From the NCBI GenBank assembly GCA_017889705.1, contig JAGGAB010000042.1:1-64000 (forward strand): a DNA stretch of 64,000 bases, written 5' to 3'. The translations under genes and the position numbers were made by a program. Within the stretch, counting starts at the first letter, position 1; each line of letters begins with the position of its first letter. This document shows, in pieces, positions 16,142 to 25,059 of this stretch. Source of the DNA: Bacillota bacterium. Lineage in GTDB: Bacteria; Bacillota; Negativicutes; Sporomusales; Sporomusaceae. The notes beneath the pieces were generated by a model. That model saw only the letters and a program-made list of their open reading frames with translations, was not told the DNA's origin and searched no databases.

Positions 16142-17581
16142 TTATAGCGTATTTTTAGTAATTGGCAACATGGAAGGTACAATTACCAAAGCATCCCCCA
16201 CCCGGCGTTCACGACCATCAGAGGGCTTGTTAACTACTTTGCCCTTGACTACCATTTCGCTAGAACCGCCGCCATCAAGGTTCATAGCGTCCTCTGCCCC
16301 TAATTCCTGCATAAACACTGCCAGTTCAAGCAGTGTCATTCCGATACTATGTTCCTGTCGTCCATCAACAACTACTGCCAAAATATGTCCGTCGCCTTTA
16401 ACGCCAAGTGCAGTTCGCGGCGCACGGCCACCGGCTACATCAGAGCCAAATTCCTCAATTTTGGTAGTTAAAAATACACTGTTGTTCTTGACCAGCATAG
16501 GGCCTGCCCCTATCGCATGCATGGTTTTATCCCACACAGGTCCCAGGGTTTCCTGCACCTTAACCGTGTCACCTACTTTAAGAGCCGACATTTGTTTGGC
16601 AGCTATGCCATGTGCCGACAGAACTATCGCCCCTGACGGTATTTGTGTATTACCTGGATTAAGTGACGCCACTTTATCATTGATAATGACATATTCCTGC
16701 CCATAACCATTACTGCCGGTTGTGGCACCATATAAATCATTATACAAAATAAGCTCATTTTCGCCGCGTTCCCGGTTAACTGCACTTATCGTGATATTCT
16801 GACCGCCAGGCAGTTCAACTTTCCCTTGATATTCTACCTGATCAATAAGCACCTTGCCTTCCGGCATTACTCCGAGCGCTGTCCGTGGTAATTCCGGCGT
16901 GCTGGCAATTTCACCATTGATTTTTAGCAAACCGATAATAGAACCGTCAAGACCAAAATAAGAACCATTTACTGCTGCAAGCGCCTGATTATTGTCGGCC
17001 ATCGCCTTTACCGGTTCAAGGCCTTGCACAACGCCGTTTGAGATTGCCGGCTTAATAACATACCCAGACTTAGGATCAATATCAAGAATATACGCCTGCA
17101 CCGGACCACTGGCTGCACTTCGCATCCATGCAGTATAGGTAATGCCGGGGGTAATTTCATCCACATATTTGCGGTCATATCTTTTTATAATATCAACAAC
17201 AAGCCTATTGGGATTTTTCAAAGTAAACACATTATAGGTATATGCTGTTTTAAAATCAATGACGGTTTTGACACTGCCATCTTCGGTCGACAACCGCAGC
17301 TTGTCAAGTGTCGGATCATTAAAAACAAGTTGGTCAGTCGCCTTATTGACAGCCCCCGGCATATCAATAACCAGGCGCATTGGATTTTCGAGAGCCGTAA
17401 CCGTGTACTCAGGCAGGGTTGCAACATCAAACACAATCCGTACTTTATCTGCAGTCTGGCTTGTCCGTATTTTGTTTAGGACAGCACCCGGAGCAGCCCA
17501 GCCCACACTGGGTATTACCGCAAAAATAATATATGCCACAGTCATAAACAGAACTGTTTTACGTCTCAATTGATTAAACAT
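16142..17581 (-). CDS. AMIN-domain plus phosphodiester glycosidase (NAGPA-like) protein
   Basis: The 479-residue exported protein has a signal peptide (1-29), an AMIN domain (about 33-130; KVRIVFDVATLPEYTVTAL, LVIDMPG, NRLVVDIIKR) of the type that binds peptidoglycan, and a C-terminal phosphodiester glycosidase/NAGPA domain (about 190-470) with AVNGSYFGLDGSIIG, RTALGV (twice) and MNLDGGGSSEMVV. The family cleaves or trims phosphodiester-linked sugars of surface glycopolymers. It lies 48 bp downstream of the flagellar rod-binding gene and 48 bp upstream of the lipoyl-like gene. Substrate is not deducible. Confidence 0.9.
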   Translation of the reverse strand: MFNQLRRKTVLFMTVAYIIFAVIPSVGWAAPGAVLNKIRTSQTADKVRIVFDVATLPEYTVTALENPMRLVIDMPGAVNKATDQLVFNDPTLDKLRLSTEDGSVKTVIDFKTAYTYNVFTLKNPNRLVVDIIKRYDRKYVDEITPGITYTAWMRSAASGPVQAYILDIDPKSGYVIKPAISNGVVQGLEPVKAMADNNQALAAVNGSYFGLDGSIIGLLKINGEIASTPELPRTALGVMPEGKVLIDQVEYQGKVELPGGQNITISAVNRERGENELILYNDLYGATTGSNGYGQEYVIINDKVASLNPGNTQIPSGAIVLSAHGIAAKQMSALKVGDTVKVQETLGPVWDKTMHAIGAGPMLVKNNSVFLTTKIEEFGSDVAGGRAPRTALGVKGDGHILAVVVDGRQEHSIGMTLLELAVFMQELGAEDAMNLDGGGSSEMVVKGKVVNKPSDGRERRVGDALVIVPSMLPITKNTL

Positions 17582-17629
17582 AATATATCACGCTCCAAGA
17601 AAAACGAATGATAAAGGAACAAAGCCAGG

Positions 17630-18082
17630 CTATTTAGAAGCCTGGCCCTTATCTGTAGCAACAGTCGTAACAGCGGCAGCGGTTTTAGTCATCTGCCGAT
17701 AAATCATATCGGCCAACCCCATCCCACCGGCTTTAGCCATGTTTTTGGTTAACTCGGTGTCTAACATCGATCTAAACGTTTGTTCTGCCTGGGTATTGCC
17801 AAGCAAGGTTCCTTTTGGCACTGTTTCCCGCATTTGCTTCAGCATCAAATTGAGGAAAACCGCTTCCATTTCCTGACAAGTTGCTTTTAGTTTGGCATCT
17901 TCTGCAGCAGTTGCTGCTGAAGCCGCATTACCTTTGGCCTTGGCTTGTGATGCAGAGACTTGCGAAGCCTGGACGGCTTTTTCCAGTCTGTCGGCAAAAC
18001 CAGCCTCCTGGTCAGGTGTTGTTCCTCCGCTATTAGGAACAACAGTATTAGCCTGTATCATATTTCCGGAGTTTATGCGCAT
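17630..18082 (-). CDS. flgJ: Flagellar rod-binding protein (FlgJ N-terminal domain)
   Basis: The protein contains the rod-binding domain (about 55-135: CQEMEAVFLNLMLKQMRETV, TFRSMLDTELTKNMAKAGG, GLADMIYRQM), which caps the flagellar rod during export. The C-terminal muramidase domain of enterobacterial FlgJ is absent, as usual in Firmicutes. The ATG at 18082 has GGCGGTG six bases upstream; the GTG at 18091 lies inside that ribosome site. It is the last flagellar gene of the group, after flgI. Confidence 0.9.
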   Translation of the reverse strand: MRINSGNMIQANTVVPNSGGTTPDQEAGFADRLEKAVQASQVSASQAKAKGNAASAATAAEDAKLKATCQEMEAVFLNLMLKQMRETVPKGTLLGNTQAEQTFRSMLDTELTKNMAKAGGMGLADMIYRQMTKTAAAVTTVATDKGQASK

Positions 18083-18169
18083 CAAAATCACCGCCTATTG
18101 AGATACGATTACCGCGGTATCCTTATCTCTATTAATGCTAAGCATACCGCAGCAATCAATTTTATTTCA

Positions 18170-19288
18170 TTACATTATTTGCAGATCAGCATGCAGCGCA
18201 CCAGCTGCTTTTATGGCCTGCAAGATAGAAATAACTTCACGCGGGGTTGCACCCACTGCATTTAGAGCGGCCACTACATCACCAACACTGGCCGAGGCTG
18301 GCAGTTCAACAAGTCCGGCCGGTTGCTCTTTGACATCAACAGTAGTGTTTGTTGTAGCAACCGTATTGCCGTTGGAAAACGGCTGAGGCTGCGATACATC
18401 AGTAGTTTGTCCAATTTTTACCGTCAGACCGCTTTGCGCAACTGCGACATGATCAATGGTGACATTACTACCTACAACCACAGTGCCTGTCCGCTCGTTA
18501 ATAACAACCTTGGCGGCAACATCTGGGGTAATTGGCAATTCTTCAATTGCTGCGATAAAAGCAACTAAGTTATCACTATAAGACGATGGAACACTGACAA
18601 CTACTGTGCCAGGATCTTTGGCAGAAGTAATCTGGCCAAACCGCTGATCAATAGAGTCGCAAATTCTGCTGGCTGTTGTAAAGTCCGGCTGACTAAGTGC
18701 CAAGGTAATTCTTCCCTGATTTTTGCCGGCAAAAGCCATCGGGACTTCCTGTTCAACCAAAGCACCACTCGGAATATTGCCTACTGTCGGGTGATTTTTC
18801 TGCTGGCTTGATCCGCCGGCACTGGCTGAGAATCCGCCGGTTGACACCGGCCCCTGGCCTACGGCATATACCTGACCATTGGCCGCTCTTAGCGGTGTTT
18901 GCAACAGCGTGCCACCTTGCAGGCTTTTGGCATCCCCCATTGAGGAAACCGTAATATCAATACCATCGCCTGATTTAACAAACGGCGGCAAGGTTGCTGT
19001 CACCATAACAGCCGCTACATTTTTCGGTTTCAGATCTGAGGAAGCAACAATTACGCCAAAAGATTTCAGCATATTAGTTACTGATTGAATGGTATATGTG
19101 GTTTTATTGCTATCACCCGTACCAGCCAACCCAACTACTAAACCATAGCCTACCAACTGGTTGGCACGCACCCCCTGTACTTTGGCTACATCTTTAATAC
19201 GGGTGCTGACCTGGGCTGCAGCTATTGCTGGAATTAGTAAACTTACCCCGAGCATAGCGGCTAGAAAAAATGCTGTTAGTTTACGCAT
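18170..19288 (-). CDS. flgI: FlgI, flagellar P-ring protein
   Basis: FlgI forms the P ring around the flagellar rod in the periplasm. The 372-residue protein has a signal peptide (1-25) and the family's conserved blocks: RIKDVAKVQGVRANQLVGYG, VGLAGTGDSNKT, KNVAAVMVTATLPPF, DITVSSMGDAKSLQGGTLL, NERTGTVVVG and the C-terminal ALNAVGATPREVISILQAIK. Full family length. P rings are found only in bacteria with an outer membrane, so together with flgH it is evidence for a diderm cell plan. It follows flgH by 32 bp. Confidence 0.97.
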   Translation of the reverse strand: MRKLTAFFLAAMLGVSLLIPAIAAAQVSTRIKDVAKVQGVRANQLVGYGLVVGLAGTGDSNKTTYTIQSVTNMLKSFGVIVASSDLKPKNVAAVMVTATLPPFVKSGDGIDITVSSMGDAKSLQGGTLLQTPLRAANGQVYAVGQGPVSTGGFSASAGGSSQQKNHPTVGNIPSGALVEQEVPMAFAGKNQGRITLALSQPDFTTASRICDSIDQRFGQITSAKDPGTVVVSVPSSYSDNLVAFIAAIEELPITPDVAAKVVINERTGTVVVGSNVTIDHVAVAQSGLTVKIGQTTDVSQPQPFSNGNTVATTNTTVDVKEQPAGLVELPASASVGDVVAALNAVGATPREVISILQAIKAAGALHADLQIM

Positions 19289-19320
19289 ATGTCCTCCACT
19301 AATTGGTTAGTGTTTGTGTA

Positions 19321-19905
19321 TTAGAATAAGAAATTAAATATCTGTGTAAATATTCCTTGCCGCTGCTTCCCAGCAATCGGCCCTTTACCTTCGATCTTAA
19401 GCTGGGCATCTGCCACGTTGCTTGATAACACAGTATTATCAACAGTCACGTCTTCTGCCCTCACTATACCGGTAATGGTGATTTTCTGTTCATCAGTATT
19501 TTGCTTAATGGTTTGCGTGCCTTTTATAAGTAGCTGACCATTAGGTTGAACTTCTTCAACCTTGACGGTAATCCGCCCGGTAACTTTGTTGGTATTCGAT
19601 AAAGAACCGTTAGCGGCAAAGCTATCCGAACTTGAGCCACTGAGTGCGTTAATAAAAGTAAGCAAACCCGAACCGGCGTCCACACTGGTACTGGCCTCTT
19701 TGGTATTTGACGCACTACCAGTCCGTTTTGCACTGGAAGACTCGCTAATAATAATGGTAATAACATCACCAACCGCATGCGCCCGATGATCAGTAAACAA
19801 ATTAGCGGCCGGCGCATTGTTTGTCCAGAGAGAATCCGCCTTGGCATAAGGCACCGGCGCGAGAATAAATGTAACGATTACCAAAAAACCTATAAGTTTG
19901 CGCAT
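19321..19905 (-). CDS. flgH: FlgH, flagellar L-ring protein without a lipobox
   Basis: FlgH makes the outer-membrane L ring. The 194-residue protein carries the family core (DHRAHAVGDVITIIISESSS, NKVTGRITVKVEEVQPNG, LLIKGTQTIKQNTDEQKI, GIVRAEDVTVDNTVLSS) and ends in IFTQIFNFLF. It is shorter than enterobacterial FlgH (about 230). Its signal peptide ends YAKA-DSLW, a signal peptidase I site; there is no cysteine anywhere in the protein, so it cannot be the lipoprotein that FlgH is in Proteobacteria. AGGTGAGACAGG precedes the ATG. It lies between flgA and flgI. Confidence 0.95.
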   Translation of the reverse strand: MRKLIGFLVIVTFILAPVPYAKADSLWTNNAPAANLFTDHRAHAVGDVITIIISESSSAKRTGSASNTKEASTSVDAGSGLLTFINALSGSSSDSFAANGSLSNTNKVTGRITVKVEEVQPNGQLLIKGTQTIKQNTDEQKITITGIVRAEDVTVDNTVLSSNVADAQLKIEGKGPIAGKQRQGIFTQIFNFLF

Positions 19906-19925
19906 CCTGTCTCACCTTACTTTTT

Positions 19926-20900
19926 TTACATATTTATTCGTACAGTTGTATCATCAATTACCCGGCCAATAATTACCTTCTTCGAATTAGTATTTTGCAC
20001 TTGGATAAACTGGCCTGCGCTGCCATTTTGCAGCGCAGTTCCCGCCACCATCACCTGAATATTGCCAATTTGAGCGAGAATATTGACGGGTTTTCCCCGG
20101 GTAATGATTACCGCTTTTTTTAGCATACCTTCGGTTAATACAACACCGGGAGCCATGGGGCGTTTGACCGACAGTCCCTGTATTTTCGCAAGATCGGTAA
20201 AATATCCCGGTAATAGCCGGCCAATATCTCGCCGTTCAAAGCTAATATTGTCAGCAGTTATGACCTCACCGGCAGGTAATGATTTGCCAGCAACCGCGAC
20301 TTGCACATACTTTTTTATTTCAAACCTTACTACGGCCTGCGTAATAACTTTGTCATCAACCTGTACGCCAACACTTATGTTAGTGGGAGTATTATAACGA
20401 ATGCCATAAGGCAGCATAATTTTATAAGTTATCATACCGGGCGGCACCAGGATATCCTGTGGTTCACCAATTGCTGTAATGGTAGCATCCCCGATTACTG
20501 TAGCTTTAAGATACTGCTCAGCTTGTTCGAGTAACTTTTTACCGCTGACAGTTTGCGAAGAGGCTGTCACAGCAAGCTGCGCCGGAATATTCCAGGTTAT
20601 GTCTGTCGCCGCAAGCACATTGGCCGCTTGCAGCCGTGCTAAAATAAGTTCTTTGTTTATCACATAACTATGACCTGGCGCTGGCGTATGCCCCAGCCGG
20701 ATCCTGCGCAAATTATCTGTCCGCTCAGCATCATCACCATTGATTACCGCGACATCTCCCAAGGTAAAATATTGTCCGCTAACACTCGCTTCAGCAGGTA
20801 TGACCACTGTCATTCCCTGCCCACTCGCCTGTTGTCCGGTAAAGAATATACCGGCAACACATAGAATCACCATGGTAAGCCGGTATAGCTTAGTTCTCAT
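19926..20900 (-). CDS. flgA: FlgA, P-ring assembly chaperone
   Basis: Periplasmic chaperone for FlgI. The 324-residue protein has a signal peptide (1-27) and a C-terminal SAF-type domain (about 205-324) with VAGKSLPAGEVITADNI, MAPGVVLTEGMLKKAV, RGKPVNILAQIGNIQV and IQVQNTNSKKVIIGRVI, the FlgA signature. The N-terminal half (30-190) is typical of longer FlgA proteins. It starts 9 bp after flgG ends and precedes flgH by 20 bp. Confidence 0.95.
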   Translation of the reverse strand: MRTKLYRLTMVILCVAGIFFTGQQASGQGMTVVIPAEASVSGQYFTLGDVAVINGDDAERTDNLRRIRLGHTPAPGHSYVINKELILARLQAANVLAATDITWNIPAQLAVTASSQTVSGKKLLEQAEQYLKATVIGDATITAIGEPQDILVPPGMITYKIMLPYGIRYNTPTNISVGVQVDDKVITQAVVRFEIKKYVQVAVAGKSLPAGEVITADNISFERRDIGRLLPGYFTDLAKIQGLSVKRPMAPGVVLTEGMLKKAVIITRGKPVNILAQIGNIQVMVAGTALQNGSAGQFIQVQNTNSKKVIIGRVIDDTTVRINM

Positions 20901-20909
20901 AAATTATTC

Positions 20910-21692
20910 CTACCGTTTAAGAGCAGCTGCTTTTTCCAGCATATCATCAGCTGTCTGAATAGCTTTGGAATTTACCTCATAGGCACGCTGAGCCACGATC
21001 ATATTAACCATTTCTTCAACGACCTGAACATTAGACATTTCCACATATTGCTGAATTACTGTTCCTGCACCTTCTTCGCCAGGATTGTTGACAATCGGCG
21101 CGCCGGAAGCCACAGTTTCTTTAAGTAAATTACCGCCCATGCTTTCTAGTCCGGCCGGATTGATAAACCGAGCAAGCGTAATCTGACCAAGTTCTTCTGT
21201 TGTTGTCGGTCTGGTAGCAGTAACAATACCATCAGAAGAGATAGTAATTGCAGTTGCATCATCCGGAATAGTAATTGCCGGCTCCAAAGGATAACCGTCG
21301 GCATTAACAACACGGCCAGTAGAGTCCCGTTGGAATGAGCCAGTTCGGGTATAAGCAACTGTCCCATCCGCCATCGTTATTTGAAAGAAACCGGAGCCTT
21401 CAATAGCCATATCGAGCTCGTTACCGGTACTTTGGAAGCTGCCCTGGGTATAAATCTTTTGCGTAGCTACCAGTCGGGTACCATGTCCCATTTGAATACC
21501 ACTTGGCACCTGGGTGTCAGTGCCTGTAGAAGCACCGGCCTGGCGCATGTTTTGGTACATAAGGTCAGCGAAATCGGCGCGGCTCTTTTTAAAGCCGGTA
21601 GTATTAACGTTTGCCAAGTTATTGGAAATAACATCAAGGTTGCTTTGTTGGGCACCCATGCCAGTTCCGGCAGTCCATAATGCTCGAATCAT
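20910..21692 (-). CDS. flgG: FlgG, flagellar distal rod protein
   Basis: The 260-residue protein has both rod/hook termini: [20 protein letters not shown] with [20 protein letters not shown] at the start, and [20 protein letters not shown] with [15 protein letters not shown] at the end. The middle segment [19 protein letters not shown] is standard for FlgG. Length matches the family. GGGGGT lies upstream of the ATG. It corresponds to flhP of Bacillus subtilis and follows the flgF-type gene. Confidence 0.96.
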   Translation of the reverse strand: MIRALWTAGTGMGAQQSNLDVISNNLANVNTTGFKKSRADFADLMYQNMRQAGASTGTDTQVPSGIQMGHGTRLVATQKIYTQGSFQSTGNELDMAIEGSGFFQITMADGTVAYTRTGSFQRDSTGRVVNADGYPLEPAITIPDDATAITISSDGIVTATRPTTTEELGQITLARFINPAGLESMGGNLLKETVASGAPIVNNPGEEGAGTVIQQYVEMSNVQVVEEMVNMIVAQRAYEVNSKAIQTADDMLEKAAALKR

Positions 21693-21828
21693 TTAATCAT
21701 TACCCCCGTAATTATTTTAGCATACTGCATCAGTCGGTCAGCAATATGAGGGCCTCCATCTGGGTCCAGCCCGTTCATAATAGTATCGAGATGTTTTTAC
21801 AAAAAATTAAGTGTCCTTAGCTACCAAG

Positions 21829-22569
21829 CTATACTTTACCTACATCATTAACGGCCTTACTTAAAAGCTCATCATGAGCCTGCACTGTTTTGGCATTGGC
21901 TTCATAAGCACGATAGCCGCTTATCATATTAACCATTTCAGATACAACATTAACATTAGATTGCTCCAAATAGCCCTGTTCCACTTTGCTTGTTGTTGCT
22001 GCCTGACCATTGTTTGGCGCACGGAACAGGTTTGCACCTTCTTTTACCAATTCACGTTCATTAGCAAATTCGACTACACGCAGTGTTCCGACATCTTGCC
22101 CGTCAACTGATATAACGCCATCCTGATTCACACTGACCATACCGTTAGGAAGCTGAATAGGTCCAGCTGTGCCAAGCACTTGCTGCCCCTCGCTGTTAAC
22201 TAGTTCGCCCCGGGCATTGCGGGTAAATGTGCCGTTTTTGGTGTAACGGATTCCTGCCGCCGTCTGAATGGCAAAATAGCCTCTGCCTTCAATGGCAAAA
22301 TCAAGTGGATTGCCGGTAGAACGCATAGAGCTGGTATCATGAATAGTGGCAATTTCATCAATCAAAGTGCCAACACCCAAGCTACCGATAACCGGCGCTT
22401 CCGGGCCGTCGTTTATCCGCTGAATTAACAGACTGGCAAAATCTTTAGATATCGCTATATCTTTTTTATAGCCGGCCGTATTGCCATTGGCAAGGTTGTT
22501 GGCAATGGTATCGGCTCTGGTAGTTTCGGCTAACATACCAGAAGCAGCTGTATAAATTCCCCGAATCAA
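21829..22569 (-). CDS. flgF: FlgF-type flagellar rod protein
   Basis: A second FlgG/FlgF-family rod protein of 246 residues. From a TTG start (22567-22569), six bases after AGGTG, it reads MIRGIYTAASGMLAETTRAD then TIANNLANGNTAGYKKDIA, with the terminal VSEMVNMISGYRAYEANAKT. A longer frame to 22623 would add 18 residues that do not fit the family. It corresponds to flhO of Bacillus subtilis, immediately after mbl, as here. The 136-bp gap to flgG has no gene. Confidence 0.92.
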   Translation of the reverse strand: MIRGIYTAASGMLAETTRADTIANNLANGNTAGYKKDIAISKDFASLLIQRINDGPEAPVIGSLGVGTLIDEIATIHDTSSMRSTGNPLDFAIEGRGYFAIQTAAGIRYTKNGTFTRNARGELVNSEGQQVLGTAGPIQLPNGMVSVNQDGVISVDGQDVGTLRVVEFANERELVKEGANLFRAPNNGQAATTSKVEQGYLEQSNVNVVSEMVNMISGYRAYEANAKTVQAHDELLSKAVNDVGKV

Positions 22570-22642
22570 TGCTATCACCTCTTTTACTAATATCGTAAAA
22601 TTTCGCGTATTTCTTAATACCACATAATCTGGCTGGGTAATA

Positions 22643-23671
22643 TTACCCGGCCAGATTGCCTTTTTTCAGCGTTGTAAGAGTATCCTGCAAAGCCTCCAGC
22701 GAATCCAAGGCCTTGCCGGTTCCTAAGGCAACACAAGACAGCGGATCATCTGCCAAATAAGTAGGAATTCCTGTTTCCTGGTTGATAAGCTTGTCCAACC
22801 CATGAATGAGCGAACCGCCACCAGTCATGACAATTCCACGATCAACGATATCAGCAGCCAGTTCAGGCGGTGTTTTTTCTAATACTGACTTAACACATTC
22901 AACAATGAGTGTTACCGGCTCCATCAAGGCTTCCCTAGTTTCCGCTGAGTTCATCCGCAGGGTTTTAGGAAGGCCTGATACCAAGTCCCGTCCGCGAATT
23001 TCCAGGGTTTCATTGCGCCCATTAGGATAGGCGGTAGCAATCGCTACTTTTATTTCTTCCGCAGTCCGCTCGCCAATCAGAACGTTATATTCTTTCTTGA
23101 CATGGCGAATGAGCGCTTCATCAAATTTATCGCCGCCAATACGCAGCGATTCACTAACAACAATGCCGCCAAGACTGAGCACGGCAATATCAGTAGTACC
23201 GCCGCCAATATCAACCACCATGGCGCCGCAAGGTTCGGCAATTTCCAGTCCGGCACCAAGCGCCGCTGCCAGCGGTTCTTCAATAAGAAAGGTCTTGCTG
23301 GCTCCGGCCTGCATGGCCGCTTCGAGTACCGCCCGTTTTTCTACGGTGGTCACCCCGGAAGGAATGCAAATCATAATTCTCGGCTTAAAAAAGAAATTCT
23401 TGCCGGCTACTTTCTGAATAAAATGCCTAAGCATGCTTTCGGTTGTGTCATAATCAGCAATTACGCCTTCGCGCAAAGGACGAATAGCAATAATATTGCC
23501 TGGTGTCCGCCCCAGCATCCGGCGAGCTTCTTCGCCAATTGCCAAAATGCGGTTGGTATCCCGGTCAATTGCGACAACTGAAGGTTCCCGCAAAACAATA
23601 CCTTTTCCTTTTATGTATACTAAAACGTTGGCTGTTCCTAAATCCACGCCAATATCCATAGTTCCAAACAT
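22643..23671 (-). CDS. mbl: MreB/Mbl-type actin-like rod-shape protein
   Basis: Bacterial actin that organises cell-wall synthesis on the lateral wall. The protein has the actin-fold phosphate loops DIGVDLGTANVLVYIKGKG, EEPLAAALGAGLEI and VVDIGGGTTDIAVLSLGG, plus the adenosine-site IVMTGGGSLIHGLD. About 342 residues, full length. The ATG at 23671 gives the usual MFGTMDIGVDLG start; an upstream TTG at 23683 lies too close to AGGGG, while the ATG is rather far from it, so the start is uncertain. Order spoIIID-mbl-flgF-flgG matches Bacillus subtilis, hence the name. Confidence 0.94.
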   Translation of the reverse strand: MFGTMDIGVDLGTANVLVYIKGKGIVLREPSVVAIDRDTNRILAIGEEARRMLGRTPGNIIAIRPLREGVIADYDTTESMLRHFIQKVAGKNFFFKPRIMICIPSGVTTVEKRAVLEAAMQAGASKTFLIEEPLAAALGAGLEIAEPCGAMVVDIGGGTTDIAVLSLGGIVVSESLRIGGDKFDEALIRHVKKEYNVLIGERTAEEIKVAIATAYPNGRNETLEIRGRDLVSGLPKTLRMNSAETREALMEPVTLIVECVKSVLEKTPPELAADIVDRGIVMTGGGSLIHGLDKLINQETGIPTYLADDPLSCVALGTGKALDSLEALQDTLTTLKKGNLAG

Positions 23672-23856
23672 ATAAAAATTCAATCCCCTTTCAAGCTATC
23701 TGATGCCCCTTAAAACTTGTCCCAGAATTTTTCTAAAAGAAAAAAAGAGGTGCATTAAGAAGAATCACAAGTAATAGATATTTCTACAAATAATTTAAAA
23801 GTCCTTTATATTTTCGATCTCTTTCCCCACATATCTGTCTTTTTTTCTTTATTATT

Positions 23857-24114
23857 TTATTCTTCTTTTTCCTCTTTATATTTTTTTCTGGTAGCTTCAC
23901 CACCGCGAATGTGGCGTTCTGCCTTGTTCATCTCCAGGATGTTTTTCACCTTGACTGCCAAGCGCCTGTTAATTTCCGGCAGCCGCTCAATCATATCTTT
24001 ATGCACTGTACTCTTGCTCACTCCGAACACCACGGCAGTCTGTCGTACAGTATGTTTTGTTTCCATGATGTGATTGCATATATCCAGCACTCTTTTCCGA
24101 ATATATTCTTTCAT
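23857..24114 (-). CDS. spoIIID: SpoIIID, sporulation transcription factor
   Basis: DNA-binding regulator of mother-cell genes during sporulation. The 85 residues begin MKEYIRKRVLDICNHIMETK and carry the helix-turn-helix TVRQTAVVFGVSKSTVHKDM, then the basic C-terminal helix used by SpoIIID as a monomer (LAVKVKNILEMNKAERHIRG). AGGGGG precedes the ATG. Its presence, beside spoIIQ, spoIID and mbl, shows the organism belongs to an endospore-forming lineage. The 179-bp upstream gap probably holds a sigma-E promoter, but I could not place it convincingly. Confidence 0.97.
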   Translation of the reverse strand: MKEYIRKRVLDICNHIMETKHTVRQTAVVFGVSKSTVHKDMIERLPEINRRLAVKVKNILEMNKAERHIRGGEATRKKYKEEKEE

Positions 24115-24293
24115 TCATTCTCTTCCCCCTCGCGCCCGTCCTTTTACTCTTGCTACCATGTATATGCAGCAATCAGGTGAAGCAGAACAGACAACCGCAG
24201 GGGGGACTAACAACCTACAATAAAAATAGCCCCTTGTTTGCCAGGAGCTGCAAGCAGCTACCCATTCTGGCATACAAAAGGCTCTTCGGTATT

Positions 24294-24998
24294 TTACTTG
24301 GGAATGTCAGGAAATAATTCGCGTGGATTAAGATACTCTTTTCTTTCCTGTTCTTGCACAGCAACATGCAGGTGCGGCTCAGGTTTGTTGCGGGTAACCC
24401 CCATTGATCCCAGCGGATCTCCTGCCTGAATTTTACTATGTTGCTGCACGACAACACTGGCAAGCGAACCATAGGTAATTATCTGGCTATCATACTTAAC
24501 ACCCACAGTAAGACCATATTGTTTGTCTGTATATATCTCGAGTATTTCACCAGCAGTTAAGGCCGGTACAATTTGTCCTTCGCCGCCGCTGACATCAATA
24601 CCATTATGGTAGCGCCAGTCTTGGTATAATGGCTGAAACTGCCAGCCAAAATCACCGATAATTTTTCCGTTCCATAACTCCCTGATCAACTGTTCACCGG
24701 TAGTTTTCCTGTTTTTATCCTTCGCTGTCTCGGCAGTTGCGCCAGTTGACGGCAGCTGTACTTCAGGCTGCGAAATCAAAAGTTGTTCTTGGGGTAAAGC
24801 ATCAGGTATTACTGCCTGTTCTTGTTGTCTACGCTCAGGTGGCGGTATAGGGTTTGCCGTCGGTGGTTTTGCCATCGGCTCGAGTGTGCCGATAACAGCA
24901 AACATCAGCAATACGGCGACTGTCAACAGAAATCCGGCTGTCACTACCTGCCCAACATAACCGAAGCGCGCAAACTTCGTTAAAATTTTCCTGGGCAT
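24294..24998 (-). CDS. spoIIQ: SpoIIQ-like M23 peptidase-domain protein
   Basis: Forespore-membrane protein of the engulfment machinery. One N-terminal membrane helix (about 13-36), a Pro-rich linker and a C-terminal LytM/M23 domain (about 110-230). The zinc-site motifs are intact: HNGIDVSG (H-x-x-x-D) and HLHVAV (H-x-H). Bacillus subtilis SpoIIQ has lost part of this site whereas clostridial SpoIIQ keeps it. GAGGTG precedes the ATG. Order spoIID-spoIIQ-spoIIID is the clostridial arrangement and supports the assignment over a generic M23 hydrolase. Confidence 0.9.
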   Translation of the reverse strand: MPRKILTKFARFGYVGQVVTAGFLLTVAVLLMFAVIGTLEPMAKPPTANPIPPPERRQQEQAVIPDALPQEQLLISQPEVQLPSTGATAETAKDKNRKTTGEQLIRELWNGKIIGDFGWQFQPLYQDWRYHNGIDVSGGEGQIVPALTAGEILEIYTDKQYGLTVGVKYDSQIITYGSLASVVVQQHSKIQAGDPLGSMGVTRNKPEPHLHVAVQEQERKEYLNPRELFPDIPK

Positions 24999-25059
24999 AG
25001 AATCACCTCATGGATAGTATGCCCAGTTCTTCCAGGAATAAATCAAAAAACGCAAGCGG

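Noticed and set aside
16170-16706. A 178-codon plus-strand frame antisense to the AMIN/glycosidase gene
   Set aside because: Ser/Pro/Thr-rich shadow of a confident gene.
24115-24293. Sigma-E promoter for spoIIID (a CATATACA-like box)
   Set aside because: Spacing and -35 match are too weak to claim.
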